Positions 9,507 to 18,733 of a DNA stretch of 64,000 nucleotides are shown piece by piece. The position numbers and the translations under genes are program-made. Source of the DNA: Pedobacter punctiformis (lineage in GTDB: Bacteria > Bacteroidota > Bacteroidia > Sphingobacteriales > Sphingobacteriaceae); contig NZ_JAPWGM010000003.1 of assembly GCF_027213715.1 (NCBI RefSeq), positions 310,001 through 374,000 of the forward strand. The letters run 5' to 3'. The notes below the pieces were generated by a model. That model was given only the letters and a program-made list of their open reading frames with translations, had not been told where the DNA came from and did no database searches. Position 1 is the first letter of the stretch; every line of letters begins with the position of its first letter.

Positions 9507-9836
9507 TTATAAAGAAAATATTTTATCCATCAACATCCATTTCTCGCCTGGTTTTGCACCAGGTAATGCCTGCTGATAATTCCACATTAAAGTTTCCCAC
9601 TTTTGAACTACCGGACTGGCTGCATCAGCAGTTCCCTTTGCTTCAAAAGAAAAAGACTCATTCACTTCCATGATCATAAAAAGACGATTTCCAGTCCGGT
9701 AAATTTCCAGAAGCTCAATTCCTGATTTTTTGATACTTTCTAAAATTTCCGGCCAAACCGCTGTATGATATTGTTCATATTCAGCGATGAGTTTTTCGTC
9801 ATTTACTAAGTCTAAAGCCAAACAATACCTTTTCAT
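9507..9836 (-). CDS. RhaM-type mutarotase, candidate L-fucose mutarotase
   Basis: This 109-residue protein matches the RhaM family in size and landmarks: an N-terminal YCLALDL strand, YEQYHTAVWPEILESIKKSG, a central LFMIMEV strand, and a C-terminal WMLMDKIF strand. RhaM-type enzymes interconvert alpha and beta anomers of 6-deoxyhexoses, and members of this family act on L-fucose in other non-phosphorylating fucose clusters. Context points to fucose. It starts three bases after the FAH-family gene. Confidence 0.85.
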   Translation of the reverse strand: MKRYCLALDLVNDEKLIAEYEQYHTAVWPEILESIKKSGIELLEIYRTGNRLFMIMEVNESFSFEAKGTADAASPVVQKWETLMWNYQQALPGAKPGEKWMLMDKIFSL

Positions 9837-9839
9837 ATG

Positions 9840-10688
9840 CTATTTGTAAGCTTTTACATGTTGTTTACTCGATCCTAATCCATCAATACCCAACTCCACA
9901 ACATCGCCTTCTTTTAAATACCATGGTTCTGGTTTTTGTCCAAGCCCTACTCCTGCTGGTGTTCCTGTTGTAATCACATCGCCTGGTAAAAGCGTCATAA
10001 ACTGACTTACGTAATGAACCAGAAAAGGCACATTGAAGATCAGGTTTGAAGTATTTCCATCCTGCATCAGTTTATCATTTACTTTTAACCACAATCGCAC
10101 ATTATGAATGTCTTCAATTTCATCCTGCGTAGCAATGAAAGGTCCGATTGGTGCGAAAGTATCACAACTTTTTCCTTTAACCCATTGTCCGTTACGTTCA
10201 ATTTGAAATGCTCTTTCGCTATAATCATTGTGCAAAACGTAGCCTGCAATGTGATTTAAAGCATCGCTCTGTTCCACATAACTTGCTTTTTTACCAATCA
10301 CAATGGCCAGTTCAACTTCCCAATCTGTTTTTTTACTGTTTTTAGGAATGGTTAAATCATCATTTGGACCAACAATAGCTGAGGTTGCTTTAAAAAACAA
10401 AATCGGTTCTACCGGAATTGCAGCATTGGTTTCTGCCGCATGGTCCTTATAATTTAAGCCTATACAAACAATTTTTGAAGGTCTGGCCAGTGCAGGGCCC
10501 AATCTTACCTCTTTACTTACTTTAGGCAAATTTGCCTGTTTTATTTTTTCTTTAAGTTCTTCAAGTGCGTTACCGGCAAAAAAAGCTTCATCGTATTCTT
10601 TTACCAAACCAGAAACATCATAATATTCTTCATTGATAATTACACCTGGTTTCTCTTCTCCGGCTGCGCCAAATCTTATTAGTTTCAT
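9840..10688 (-). CDS. FAH-family hydrolase, candidate 2,4-diketo-3-deoxy-L-fuconate hydrolase
   Basis: This 282-residue fumarylacetoacetate hydrolase-family protein has a small N-terminal domain (about 1-70) and the catalytic core with CIGLNYKDHAAE, KTDWEVELAIVIGK (metal-binding acidic residues), GYVLHNDYSERAFQ and LLPGDVITTGTPAGVG. In the Xanthomonas-type non-phosphorylating fucose pathway a member of this family cleaves 2,4-diketo-3-deoxy-L-fuconate to pyruvate and L-lactate. The neighbours here supply every preceding step. Without context it would be called a generic FAH-family enzyme. Confidence 0.82.
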   Translation of the reverse strand: MKLIRFGAAGEEKPGVIINEEYYDVSGLVKEYDEAFFAGNALEELKEKIKQANLPKVSKEVRLGPALARPSKIVCIGLNYKDHAAETNAAIPVEPILFFKATSAIVGPNDDLTIPKNSKKTDWEVELAIVIGKKASYVEQSDALNHIAGYVLHNDYSERAFQIERNGQWVKGKSCDTFAPIGPFIATQDEIEDIHNVRLWLKVNDKLMQDGNTSNLIFNVPFLVHYVSQFMTLLPGDVITTGTPAGVGLGQKPEPWYLKEGDVVELGIDGLGSSKQHVKAYK

Positions 10689-10693
10689 TGTAT

Positions 10694-13036
10694 TTAAAGT
10701 TTAAGCTTTTTATTTAATTGATAAGTTTGATTTGCTTTTGTTTTTAAACTGATGGTTGTATTGCCATATTTAATTTTACAGTCATTACCTTTTTTTGACA
10801 GAATTTCTGCATTTATCAGCTTACCTGCTTCCCATTTCATTTTAATTTCGAAACCACCTCGGGCAAGTAAACCACTTACTTCGCCATTACTCCAGGCTGC
10901 AGGAATTGCAGGTAAAAGTTCTATATAATCGTTTTGACTTTGCACCAGCATCTCGGCAATACCCGCTGTTCCTCCAAAGTTACCATCTATTTGAAATGGT
11001 GGGTGATTATCCAGCAGATTATTTAAAGTTGATTTTTGCAACAATGCCTGTACATTTTGCCAGGCCTTTTCGCCGTCGAGTAAACGGGCATAAAAATTAA
11101 TAATCCATGCCCGGCTCCAGCCCGTGTGCCCACCACCATTGGCCAGTCTTCTTTCCAGTGTTTTCTTTGCCGCTTCAAATAATTCCGGTTTGGAAGGATT
11201 AATTACTTCAGCAGGATATAAACCCAGCAAGTGAGAAATATGCCTGTGCCCGGGTTCTGCCTCTTCATAATCTTCAATCCATTCCTGAATTGTTCCTGTG
11301 CGTTTACTAATCTGTATCGGGGGCAATTTAGTAAGGGTTTGACTTAAACCTCTCAAAAATTCAGGGTCGTCATTTAAAAGTTTCCCTGCTTTTAAACAGG
11401 CATCGTATAAACTCTGAATCAGCTCAATATCAATGGTTGGTGCATAAGTAATCTGATCTTGCTGACCATTAGGCAGGATAAAAGTATTTTCGGGCGACAT
11501 GGATGGTGCAGTAACCAAATATCCGTTCTTATCCTTAATTAAAAAACTTTGCACAAATTCTGCAGCTTCTTTCATCACGGGATAGGCTTTATCTCTAAGG
11601 TAATCCATATCGGCAGTAAAACGATAATGATCCCAAAGGTTAAGGCAAAGCCATACCGAAGCCAATGGAGAAGTGCCCCAATGTATGCCGGACTGGATTC
11701 CTGTTTTACCAAAAATATCGGTAGCATGATGAATAGTCCAGCCTTTGGCGCCATAAGTTTCGCTCGCGGCTACACGTCCGGGTACACGATTCTGATCTAC
11801 AAAATTTGCAAAAGGAATCATTGTTTCTGAAAGATTAGCAACATCCGCAGGCCAATAATTCATTTGAATATTGATGTTGGTATGGTAATCTGATTTCCAT
11901 GGCGCCTGATACAAATCGTTCCAAACCCCTTGCAAATTTGCAGGTAAAACACCGGGAAACCTCGAACTGCCCATTAACAAATATCGGCCGTACTGAAAAT
12001 ATAACGAAGTTAATTGCTTATCAACAGTGCCTTTACGCACATTATCCATTCTTACATCGGTTGATAAGTTTGAAAGATCATCTCCGCCCAAATCTAATTT
12101 AACGCGGTTAAATATTGGCTTATAATCATTTAAATGTCTTTGTACTAATGTTTCATACTTATAAGCAGATGCTTTGGCAATAATATCTTCACAAGTTTTC
12201 TTACTGTCTATAGCCCTGTCGAAATTCAGTTTATTCAAATTATAATCTGTTGCCGCTGTAATCAAAATAGTAACCTCTGATGCATCGGTAATCATAATGC
12301 CATTGTTGGCTGCTTCAGTTTTTCCGGAGTTGGAAATCACTTTAACAATGGCATTAAATTTCATGTCCATACCGCCTTTACCTTCATCATCTGAAGGCAA
12401 ATCCATAATCTGGCCGCTAAGCAATAGTGTATTATCAGAAACTGCATTTACCGCAGCATCCTGTTCTCTGGCTAAGGAAACTTTAAAGTTTAAACTCTTT
12501 GGTTTATCTGCAGTAATGTGCACCACAATAGCATTATCGGGTGCCGAGGCAAAAATTTCTCTTTTATAATTTAAACCGTTGGAATTATAGTTTACCCCTG
12601 CAATGGCCGTTTCTAAATCAAGACTGCGCTGATAATCTTTAACATCAGTGGTATTTGCAAAATCTAAATGCAGATTACCTAAGGTTTGATAAGACCTGAA
12701 ATTAGGAGGTGTTGCCAACAAATATTTAGTCGCAAGTTCATGTGCTTCATTATTTTTCCCGTTTAAAAGTAGTTGCTGAATTTCTTTTATGTGTGCCAAA
12801 GCCTGGGGATTGTTATCATTGGTCTGGTTGCCCGCCCATAAACTTTCTTCGTTTAACTGGATAATTTCGCTACCGGTTTTACCAAAAACCATAGCACCTA
12901 ATCTGCCGTTTCCAACTGGCAAAGCATCATTCCAAATGCCGGCTGGCTTTTTGTACCAAAGTTTTAGGGATTGCTGGGCGTTTGCACCAATAAAAACAAA
13001 TGTGAGGAAAACTATAAACAGGGATTTTAGCTGCAT
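10694..13036 (-). CDS. GH95 alpha-L-fucosidase, secreted
   Basis: This 780-residue enzyme has an N-terminal signal peptide ending near ANAQQ (about residue 21). The GH95 N-terminal domain begins at LWYKKPAGIWNDALPVGNGR. The catalytic region contains GVWND, NINIQMNYWPADVANLSE, APSMSPENTF, GGGHTGWSRAW and QIDGNFGGTAGIAE. In characterised GH95 enzymes a Glu acts as acid and an Asn activated by an Asp acts as base; matching Asn, Glu and Asp residues are visible in these motifs. It likely removes 1,2-linked fucose from glycans in the periplasm or at the cell surface. Some GH95 members act on alpha-L-galactosides. Confidence 0.92.
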   Translation of the reverse strand: MQLKSLFIVFLTFVFIGANAQQSLKLWYKKPAGIWNDALPVGNGRLGAMVFGKTGSEIIQLNEESLWAGNQTNDNNPQALAHIKEIQQLLLNGKNNEAHELATKYLLATPPNFRSYQTLGNLHLDFANTTDVKDYQRSLDLETAIAGVNYNSNGLNYKREIFASAPDNAIVVHITADKPKSLNFKVSLAREQDAAVNAVSDNTLLLSGQIMDLPSDDEGKGGMDMKFNAIVKVISNSGKTEAANNGIMITDASEVTILITAATDYNLNKLNFDRAIDSKKTCEDIIAKASAYKYETLVQRHLNDYKPIFNRVKLDLGGDDLSNLSTDVRMDNVRKGTVDKQLTSLYFQYGRYLLMGSSRFPGVLPANLQGVWNDLYQAPWKSDYHTNINIQMNYWPADVANLSETMIPFANFVDQNRVPGRVAASETYGAKGWTIHHATDIFGKTGIQSGIHWGTSPLASVWLCLNLWDHYRFTADMDYLRDKAYPVMKEAAEFVQSFLIKDKNGYLVTAPSMSPENTFILPNGQQDQITYAPTIDIELIQSLYDACLKAGKLLNDDPEFLRGLSQTLTKLPPIQISKRTGTIQEWIEDYEEAEPGHRHISHLLGLYPAEVINPSKPELFEAAKKTLERRLANGGGHTGWSRAWIINFYARLLDGEKAWQNVQALLQKSTLNNLLDNHPPFQIDGNFGGTAGIAEMLVQSQNDYIELLPAIPAAWSNGEVSGLLARGGFEIKMKWEAGKLINAEILSKKGNDCKIKYGNTTISLKTKANQTYQLNKKLKL

Positions 13037-13038
13037 TG

Positions 13039-13803
13039 TTAGTTATTTAATGTTGTAAAACCACCATCAATTGGATAATCGCAACCTGTAATAAAAGCGG
13101 CTTCATCACTGCACAGGTATAAAGCCAGTGCTGCAACTTCTTCCGGCTTTGCCATACGCCCGATGGGTTGTGTTTTTGATAATTTATCAAACATTTCCGG
13201 GATGTTATCGGGATAGTTGTTCTTTAAAAAACCATCTACAAAGGGTGTATGCACCCTTGCCGGCGAAATGGAATTACACCTGATGTGCTCACTGATGTAA
13301 TCTTTTGCCACACTCATGGTCATGGCTTTAACAGCACCTTTAGCAGTACTGTATGCAAAACGATCCGGGATACCAACCAAAGCTGCGATGGAGGCCATGT
13401 TTACAATAACGCCACCACCCGATTTACGTAATTGCGGTATTGCTGAGAATAAACAATTATAAACACCTTTTACATTTACCTGCATAACCCGGTCAAAATC
13501 ACTTTCAGCGGTAGTATCGGCTTTGCCAATATGGGCAATTCCGGCATTATTTACTAAAATATTAATGGCTCCTATGGCTTCAAAAACAGAAGCTACCTCT
13601 TGATGGTCAGCTACATTACAGCCATGTGCATAAGCTTTTTGGCCTGCTTCTTCTATTTGTTTTAAAGTTTGGGCAGCATGCTCGGCTGTAAGCTCAATAA
13701 TATGTACTTCAGCACCTTGCTTAGCCAAAACAACGGCTATTGCCTGACCTATTCCGCTTCCGCCTCCGGTAATTACCGCTTTTTTATTTTGTAATTGAAA
13801 CAT
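13039..13803 (-). CDS. SDR oxidoreductase, candidate 2-keto-3-deoxy-L-fuconate dehydrogenase
   Basis: This 254-residue classical SDR has GGGSGIGQA at about residues 13-21, NNAG near 87, catalytic Ser in NMASIAALVG, an intact YSTAK (YxxxK) active site, and a C-terminal DGGFTTLNN. The segment ISPARVHTPFVDGFL is typical of the keto-deoxy-fuconate dehydrogenase group. By context it oxidises C4 of 2-keto-3-deoxy-L-fuconate, making the diketo acid that the FAH-family enzyme cleaves. It sits 16 bases after the dehydratase gene and two bases before the fucosidase gene. Confidence 0.82.
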   Translation of the reverse strand: MFQLQNKKAVITGGGSGIGQAIAVVLAKQGAEVHIIELTAEHAAQTLKQIEEAGQKAYAHGCNVADHQEVASVFEAIGAINILVNNAGIAHIGKADTTAESDFDRVMQVNVKGVYNCLFSAIPQLRKSGGGVIVNMASIAALVGIPDRFAYSTAKGAVKAMTMSVAKDYISEHIRCNSISPARVHTPFVDGFLKNNYPDNIPEMFDKLSKTQPIGRMAKPEEVAALALYLCSDEAAFITGCDYPIDGGFTTLNN

Positions 13804-13819
13804 CTTAAAAAAATTAAAA

Positions 13820-15457
13820 TTATAAACTTACTCCTCTTTTCCAGGGAATAAAATCATCCTGATTTAACTGAACTGCTTTAGGAATTTCTTCTCCACTGGC
13901 CACTTTTATACAGTATTCGAGAATATCCTCTCCCATTTCTTCAATATTTTTTTCTCCCCGAATTACAGGTCCAGTATCAATATCAATAATATCAGCCATT
14001 CTTTTTGCCAGCGCAGAATTGGTTGCAACCTTAATTGTAGGGCAAACCGGATTGCCTGTTGGCGTACCCAAACCTGTAGTAAACAAAATTAATGTCGCTC
14101 CTGATGCAGCCTTACCCGTTGTAGCCTCTACATCATTGCCCGGGGTGCAAACCAAACTTAATCCGGGTTTTGTAGCCGGTTCAGTATAATCCAGTACATC
14201 AACTACTGGTGAACTGCCTGCTTTTTTAGCCGCACCTGCAGATTTAATGGCATCAGTAATCAAACCGTCTTTAATATTACCCGGCGAAGGATTCATATAA
14301 AAGCCTGATCCAACTTTATGTGCTAAATCATCATATTCAGTCATTAAACGAATAAATTTTTCCGCTGTAGGCTGATCCACTGAACGGTCGATCATTTCCT
14401 GCTCTACCCCACATAACTCCGGAAATTCGGCCAGTAAAACCTTAGCACCAAGTCCAACCAGTAAATCGGCACAATGCCCTACTGCAGGGTTAGCAGAAAT
14501 ACCGCTAAAGCCATCACTGCCTCCACATTTAACACCTACACACAATTTACTAAGCAGCGCATCTGTTCTTTCAATCTTATTAATGGCAATTAAACCTTCA
14601 AAAGTTTGTTGTATGGCCTGCCTTACCAGTTCTTCTTCGCTTTGTGTCTGTTGCTGTTCAAAAACAAGTAAAGGTTTATCGAATGAAGGATTTCTGGCTA
14701 GCAAATCTCTTTTAAAATCGGCAACCTGTAAATGCTGGCAACCCAAACTTAAAAGTGTAATTCCGGCAACATTAGGATGATCTGCATAAGCTGCCAGTAA
14801 ATGGCTTAAAACATCGGCATCCTGCCTGGTGCCACCGCAGCCTCCATTATGATTAAGAAACTTAATTCCGTCTACATTTTTAAATACCCTTGAAGCTTTG
14901 GCGTCATTTAACGGATCAAAAGATACATTTTTAATATTTTCGCCATTCTTTAAGGCTTCGGCCAGCTGATTGGCATAATGTTTATACTTATCATCAACAG
15001 CATAACCCAGAGCGTTATAAAGTGCATCCTTTATAATATCCAGGTTTCTATTTTCGCAAAATACAGTTGGGATAAATAACCAGTAATTGGCCGTTCCAAC
15101 CTGTCCGTTATTTCTATGGTAGCCCTTAAACGTCCGGTTCTCAAACTTAGTAACATCTGGTGCCTGCCATTTATAATTTACATTCCGAAAAGCGTAAGGC
15201 TCAGCAGCATGTTTAGTATTCTCGGTATTCATAATGCTTCCGGTAGCCAGATCGAACTGGGTTTTACCAACCAAAACACCATACATAAAAACTTCCGAAC
15301 CGGCATGCATTTCCTGAGTAAAAAATTTGTGTTTGGCAGGAACATCATTTTGCAGGGTATAATCAATACCATCATAACGAATGACATCGCCTTTATTTAA
15401 ATTAGTTAAGGCAACCAGAACATTATCATGGTTATTTATTTTAATTACTGTGTTCAT
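13820..15457 (-). CDS. UxaA/altronate dehydratase-family enzyme, candidate L-fuconate dehydratase
   Basis: This 545-residue protein has an N-terminal SAF domain (about 1-75) and a large UxaA_C domain with LNHNGGCGGTRQDADVL, LSLGCQHLQ, CGGSDGFSGISANPAVG and TTGLGTPTGNPVCPTIK. UxaA enzymes are iron-dependent aldonate dehydratases. In the Campylobacter jejuni fucose locus a split uxaA homologue serves the same step, which supports L-fuconate as substrate. The ATG at 15457 (MNTVIKINN) is chosen because the longer frame to 15499 would overlap fucP by 35 bases. An altronate role is less likely because no hexuronate genes are present. Confidence 0.85.
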   Translation of the reverse strand: MNTVIKINNHDNVLVALTNLNKGDVIRYDGIDYTLQNDVPAKHKFFTQEMHAGSEVFMYGVLVGKTQFDLATGSIMNTENTKHAAEPYAFRNVNYKWQAPDVTKFENRTFKGYHRNNGQVGTANYWLFIPTVFCENRNLDIIKDALYNALGYAVDDKYKHYANQLAEALKNGENIKNVSFDPLNDAKASRVFKNVDGIKFLNHNGGCGGTRQDADVLSHLLAAYADHPNVAGITLLSLGCQHLQVADFKRDLLARNPSFDKPLLVFEQQQTQSEEELVRQAIQQTFEGLIAINKIERTDALLSKLCVGVKCGGSDGFSGISANPAVGHCADLLVGLGAKVLLAEFPELCGVEQEMIDRSVDQPTAEKFIRLMTEYDDLAHKVGSGFYMNPSPGNIKDGLITDAIKSAGAAKKAGSSPVVDVLDYTEPATKPGLSLVCTPGNDVEATTGKAASGATLILFTTGLGTPTGNPVCPTIKVATNSALAKRMADIIDIDTGPVIRGEKNIEEMGEDILEYCIKVASGEEIPKAVQLNQDDFIPWKRGVSL

Positions 15458-15464
15458 ATAAAAA

Positions 15465-16748
15465 TTAATTTTGCAATGGCTTATATCCTGATTTACCAAA
15501 ATAGAAAACGACTAAAAAACAAACTAAAGGCACTATATAGCCATATTGTATACTGCCGGTAAGATCAGATATGTAACCTAAGGCCAACGGTAAAAAAGCG
15601 CCTCCAACAATAGACATTACAATTAGCGAAGAGGCAATTTTTGTATCTTTTCCGAGGCCTGAAATTCCCAGTGAAAATATGGTTGGAAACATAATTGACA
15701 TGAAAAATGCGATACCGATTAACGCATATACCGTGATTAAGCCGTGTGCAAATATGGCCAAAATTGTAAGCAGCATACAAATTAGAGCATATAACATCAA
15801 TAATTTATTAGGTGCTATAAAACGCATAAAAAATGTGCCTGCAAACCTGCCCAGCATAAATGCTAAACCGGCAGCGCCCGAATACCATGCTGCAGATTCT
15901 AAGCTTATCCCTGCTGAAACACCGATAAACCTGACAAAAAAACTAAGTACGCATACCTGAGCGCCTACATAAAAAAACTGAGCAATTACGCCCCATCTTA
16001 ATTGTTTAAATTTTAAAGCATCAAAAATGCCCGATTTTTCTTCCGTTTCACTAGATTTTATATCTGGTAGTTTGGTAAACGCAAATAAAACAATCACCAG
16101 TACAATGGCAAAACCTAAAAAAGTATAGGGACCTTTTACACTTGCTGCTTCAGCGGTAACATAGGCGTCATAAGCTGCGGGTGTCATGGCTTTAATCTGT
16201 GCCTCAGTTTCTGTAGAGCCTGTAAAAATAAATTTAGAGCCTATTATGGGCGCTACAAAAGCAGCAAATCCATTAAAAGATTGTGAAAAATTTAATCGCA
16301 AGGTAGCAGACTCCGAAGGGCCTAAAACGGTTACATACGGATTTGCAGCGGTTTCTAAAAAGGCCAATCCACAGGCAATAATAAATAATGCACCCAAAAA
16401 GTAGATATAAACTTTAGTATCGGCCGCCGGAATAAATAAAAACGATCCTATTGCAAACAAAACCAACCCCAATAAAATACCGCTTTTATAACCCCAGCGC
16501 TTCATTACATAACCCGCAGGCAGTGCCATAGCAAAATAGGCAATAAATATGGAGAAATCTACAAAGGAAGATTCTAAATCATTCAATTTAAAGGCTTTGC
16601 GCAAATGCGGAATTAAAATGGGATCTAAATTATGTACAAAACCCCAAAAGAAAAATAGACTCGTAACCAGGATTAGTGGAAACAAATATTTTCCAGGTTG
16701 CTTTTGCGTTGGGGAAAGGTCAAATTGTTCAGTTGTCGTGTGGCTCAT
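15465..16748 (-). CDS. fucP: FucP-family L-fucose:H+ symporter
   Basis: This 427-residue major facilitator protein has about twelve transmembrane segments. The N-terminal block LFFFWGFVHNLDPILIPH and the GLAFLETAANPYV block are hallmarks of the FucP sugar:proton symporters; the acidic residues in NLD and FLET correspond in position to the proton/sugar-binding Asp and Glu of E. coli FucP. It lies in the inner membrane. Its place between lutC and the fuconate dehydratase gene ties it to fucose uptake. Confidence 0.9.
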   Translation of the reverse strand: MSHTTTEQFDLSPTQKQPGKYLFPLILVTSLFFFWGFVHNLDPILIPHLRKAFKLNDLESSFVDFSIFIAYFAMALPAGYVMKRWGYKSGILLGLVLFAIGSFLFIPAADTKVYIYFLGALFIIACGLAFLETAANPYVTVLGPSESATLRLNFSQSFNGFAAFVAPIIGSKFIFTGSTETEAQIKAMTPAAYDAYVTAEAASVKGPYTFLGFAIVLVIVLFAFTKLPDIKSSETEEKSGIFDALKFKQLRWGVIAQFFYVGAQVCVLSFFVRFIGVSAGISLESAAWYSGAAGLAFMLGRFAGTFFMRFIAPNKLLMLYALICMLLTILAIFAHGLITVYALIGIAFFMSIMFPTIFSLGISGLGKDTKIASSLIVMSIVGGAFLPLALGYISDLTGSIQYGYIVPLVCFLVVFYFGKSGYKPLQN

Positions 16749-16770
16749 TATTTTGTTGGTTATGTTTTGG

Positions 16771-17373
16771 TTAGTTCTCTTGCATCATAAATATCCCCAG
16801 GCTTCTTGCTCCATGTGCACCAATCACTAAAGATTGTTCAATATCGGCAGTTTTAGATGGTCCTGAAATAAAAACGCCGTAGTTATAATCCTGATCTCCA
16901 ATTTTCTGATAAGCATCGTTCATTGAAGATACTATTTCGTTTTCATTTAATATAAGGATCAGGTGTTGGGTGATAAAAGGTAATACCCTATGCCCTAATA
17001 GTTCTTCTGTTAACCATAAAGCCCCATTTTCGGCAACGCCCAATTGAGCTTTCAAAATGGTTAAATCCACATCTTCAAGATCATGGGGGTCATCCTGTTC
17101 TGAAAATTCAGCCTGCTTAGCAATATCATTTAATGCTGCAATGGTTGTTAAAATTTTATCGGAAGAAGAAAAATTCTCACGTACATACTTTCTTAGTTCT
17201 GTTAAACCGGAGATCCGATAAACCTTGCTTCCGTTAAATGATGCTGAAGCTATAAATTTATGCAGTCCTTCCCCGCTACCCTTACTAAAATTCAAATCAG
17301 GTAAAGTTGTAATGGATTTTGGTTTATGCTCCAAAATTCCTTTTAAAATGATTTCCCTACTATCAATTGCCAT
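16771..17373 (-). CDS. lutC: Lactate utilization protein C (LUD domain)
   Basis: This 200-residue protein has the LUD fold of LutC/YkgG, with LTTIAALNDIAKQ in the middle and the nucleotide-site-like YNYGVFISGPSKTADIEQSLVIGAHGARS at the C-terminus, cited here by its ends YNYGVF and GAHGARS. LutC is one subunit of the LutABC complex, which oxidises L-lactate to pyruvate. Its start overlaps the end of lutB by 11 bases, indicating translational coupling. Confidence 0.88.
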   Translation of the reverse strand: MAIDSREIILKGILEHKPKSITTLPDLNFSKGSGEGLHKFIASASFNGSKVYRISGLTELRKYVRENFSSSDKILTTIAALNDIAKQAEFSEQDDPHDLEDVDLTILKAQLGVAENGALWLTEELLGHRVLPFITQHLILILNENEIVSSMNDAYQKIGDQDYNYGVFISGPSKTADIEQSLVIGAHGARSLGIFMMQEN

Positions 17374-18733
17374 TTTTTCTGTTTTGATGATACCATTTCT
17401 TAAAGGATTCTTTTGGTACTTCAGGCATTTCTCTGTTTTTATACCAGGGATTTAATTGATTATTGATGGCAAAGGGGATATATTTTAAAGTTAATCTCAT
17501 TGATTTTCCAGCAAAGTCAAATATTCGTGAGGATGAAAGTGTAAATGCCATTCCTTTCATCGCTATTGTTTTGCTGGTATCGGTATAACCGCTTTGAACA
17601 ATTACCTGCCGCCACTTATACAATTGCTGGTGAATATCTATTTTTACCGGGCACACGTTTGTGCAGGAGCCACACAAGGTAGATGCAAAAGGCAAATCTT
17701 TATATTTTTCCATATCCAGATTTGGCGCCAGAATAGAACCAATAGGGCCTGCGATGGCGGTATGATAACTATGCCCCCCGCTTCTTCTATAAACCGGACA
17801 AGTATTCATACAAGCACCACAACGAATACATTTTAAAGAATTTCTAAAATCTTCACGCCCCAATTGTATGGTGCGGCCATTATCGACGATGACGATATGA
17901 ATTTCTTTATTTTTAAGTGGTCTTTTAAAATGACTGGAATAGGTGGTAATGGGCTGTCCTGTTGCACTTCGGGCCAGTAATCGTAAAAATACGCCCAAAT
18001 GTTTTCTTTCTGGAATGATTTTTTCGAAACCCATGCTGGCAATGTGAATATCAGCTAAGTGTGCGCCCATATCCGCATTACCTTCGTTCGTACATACAAC
18101 GAACTCTCCTGTTTCCGCAATGGCGAAATTTACACCTGTTAATGCCGCTTTACGGGTCAGAAACTTCTCACGTAAATCTTGTCTTGCTGCTTCAGTTAGC
18201 TGCTGAGGATCAGAAAGGCCTTTTGGAGTACCCAAAAATTCATGGAAAATTTCGCCTATTTCTTCCTTTTTCTTATGGATACAGGGTAAAACAATATGAC
18301 TTGGGGCTTCATTTGCAAGTTGTACAATCCTTTCGCCTAAATCAGTATCAATAACTTCAATACCATTTTCTATTAAAAATTCATTTAAATGGCACTCTTC
18401 GGTAAGCATGGATTTACTTTTAACCATACTTTTTACTTCCGCTTTCTTTAATAAGGAAAGTACAATCCGGTTGTGTTCTAAGGCATCAGCTGCCCAGTGT
18501 ACAATAACACCATTTTTCAGTGCATTTTTTTCAAACTGTATTAAATAACGATCTAATGCTGAAAGTACATTATCTTTTATTTGAGATGCCGCGTTACGCA
18601 GTTGTTCCCAATCTTCTATGTCTTTACTTACTTTATCCCTTTTTTCACGAACGAACCATAGTGTATCATCATGCCAGGATACTCTTTCCTCATCTCTATT
18701 AAAAATATCTGCCAGTGCTGCGTGATCTTTCAT
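17363..18733 (-). CDS. lutB: Lactate utilization protein B (iron-sulfur, LUD domain)
   Basis: This 456-residue protein has an N-terminal LUD domain (about 60-290) and two [4Fe-4S] motifs, CIRCGACMNTCPVYRR (about 300-315) and CGSCTNVCPVKID (about 350-362). The spacing and the SGGHSYHTAIAGPIG insertion are typical of LutB/YkgF. It carries electrons in the LutABC lactate oxidase. It begins on the base after the lutA stop codon and overlaps lutC by 11 bases. Confidence 0.93.
   Translation of the reverse strand: MKDHAALADIFNRDEERVSWHDDTLWFVREKRDKVSKDIEDWEQLRNAASQIKDNVLSALDRYLIQFEKNALKNGVIVHWAADALEHNRIVLSLLKKAEVKSMVKSKSMLTEECHLNEFLIENGIEVIDTDLGERIVQLANEAPSHIVLPCIHKKKEEIGEIFHEFLGTPKGLSDPQQLTEAARQDLREKFLTRKAALTGVNFAIAETGEFVVCTNEGNADMGAHLADIHIASMGFEKIIPERKHLGVFLRLLARSATGQPITTYSSHFKRPLKNKEIHIVIVDNGRTIQLGREDFRNSLKCIRCGACMNTCPVYRRSGGHSYHTAIAGPIGSILAPNLDMEKYKDLPFASTLCGSCTNVCPVKIDIHQQLYKWRQVIVQSGYTDTSKTIAMKGMAFTLSSSRIFDFAGKSMRLTLKYIPFAINNQLNPWYKNREMPEVPKESFKKWYHQNRKNGN

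Noticed and set aside
15458..15499. Longer start for the UxaA-family gene
   Set aside because: It would overlap the end of fucP by 35 bases and the added residues show no SAF-domain similarity.
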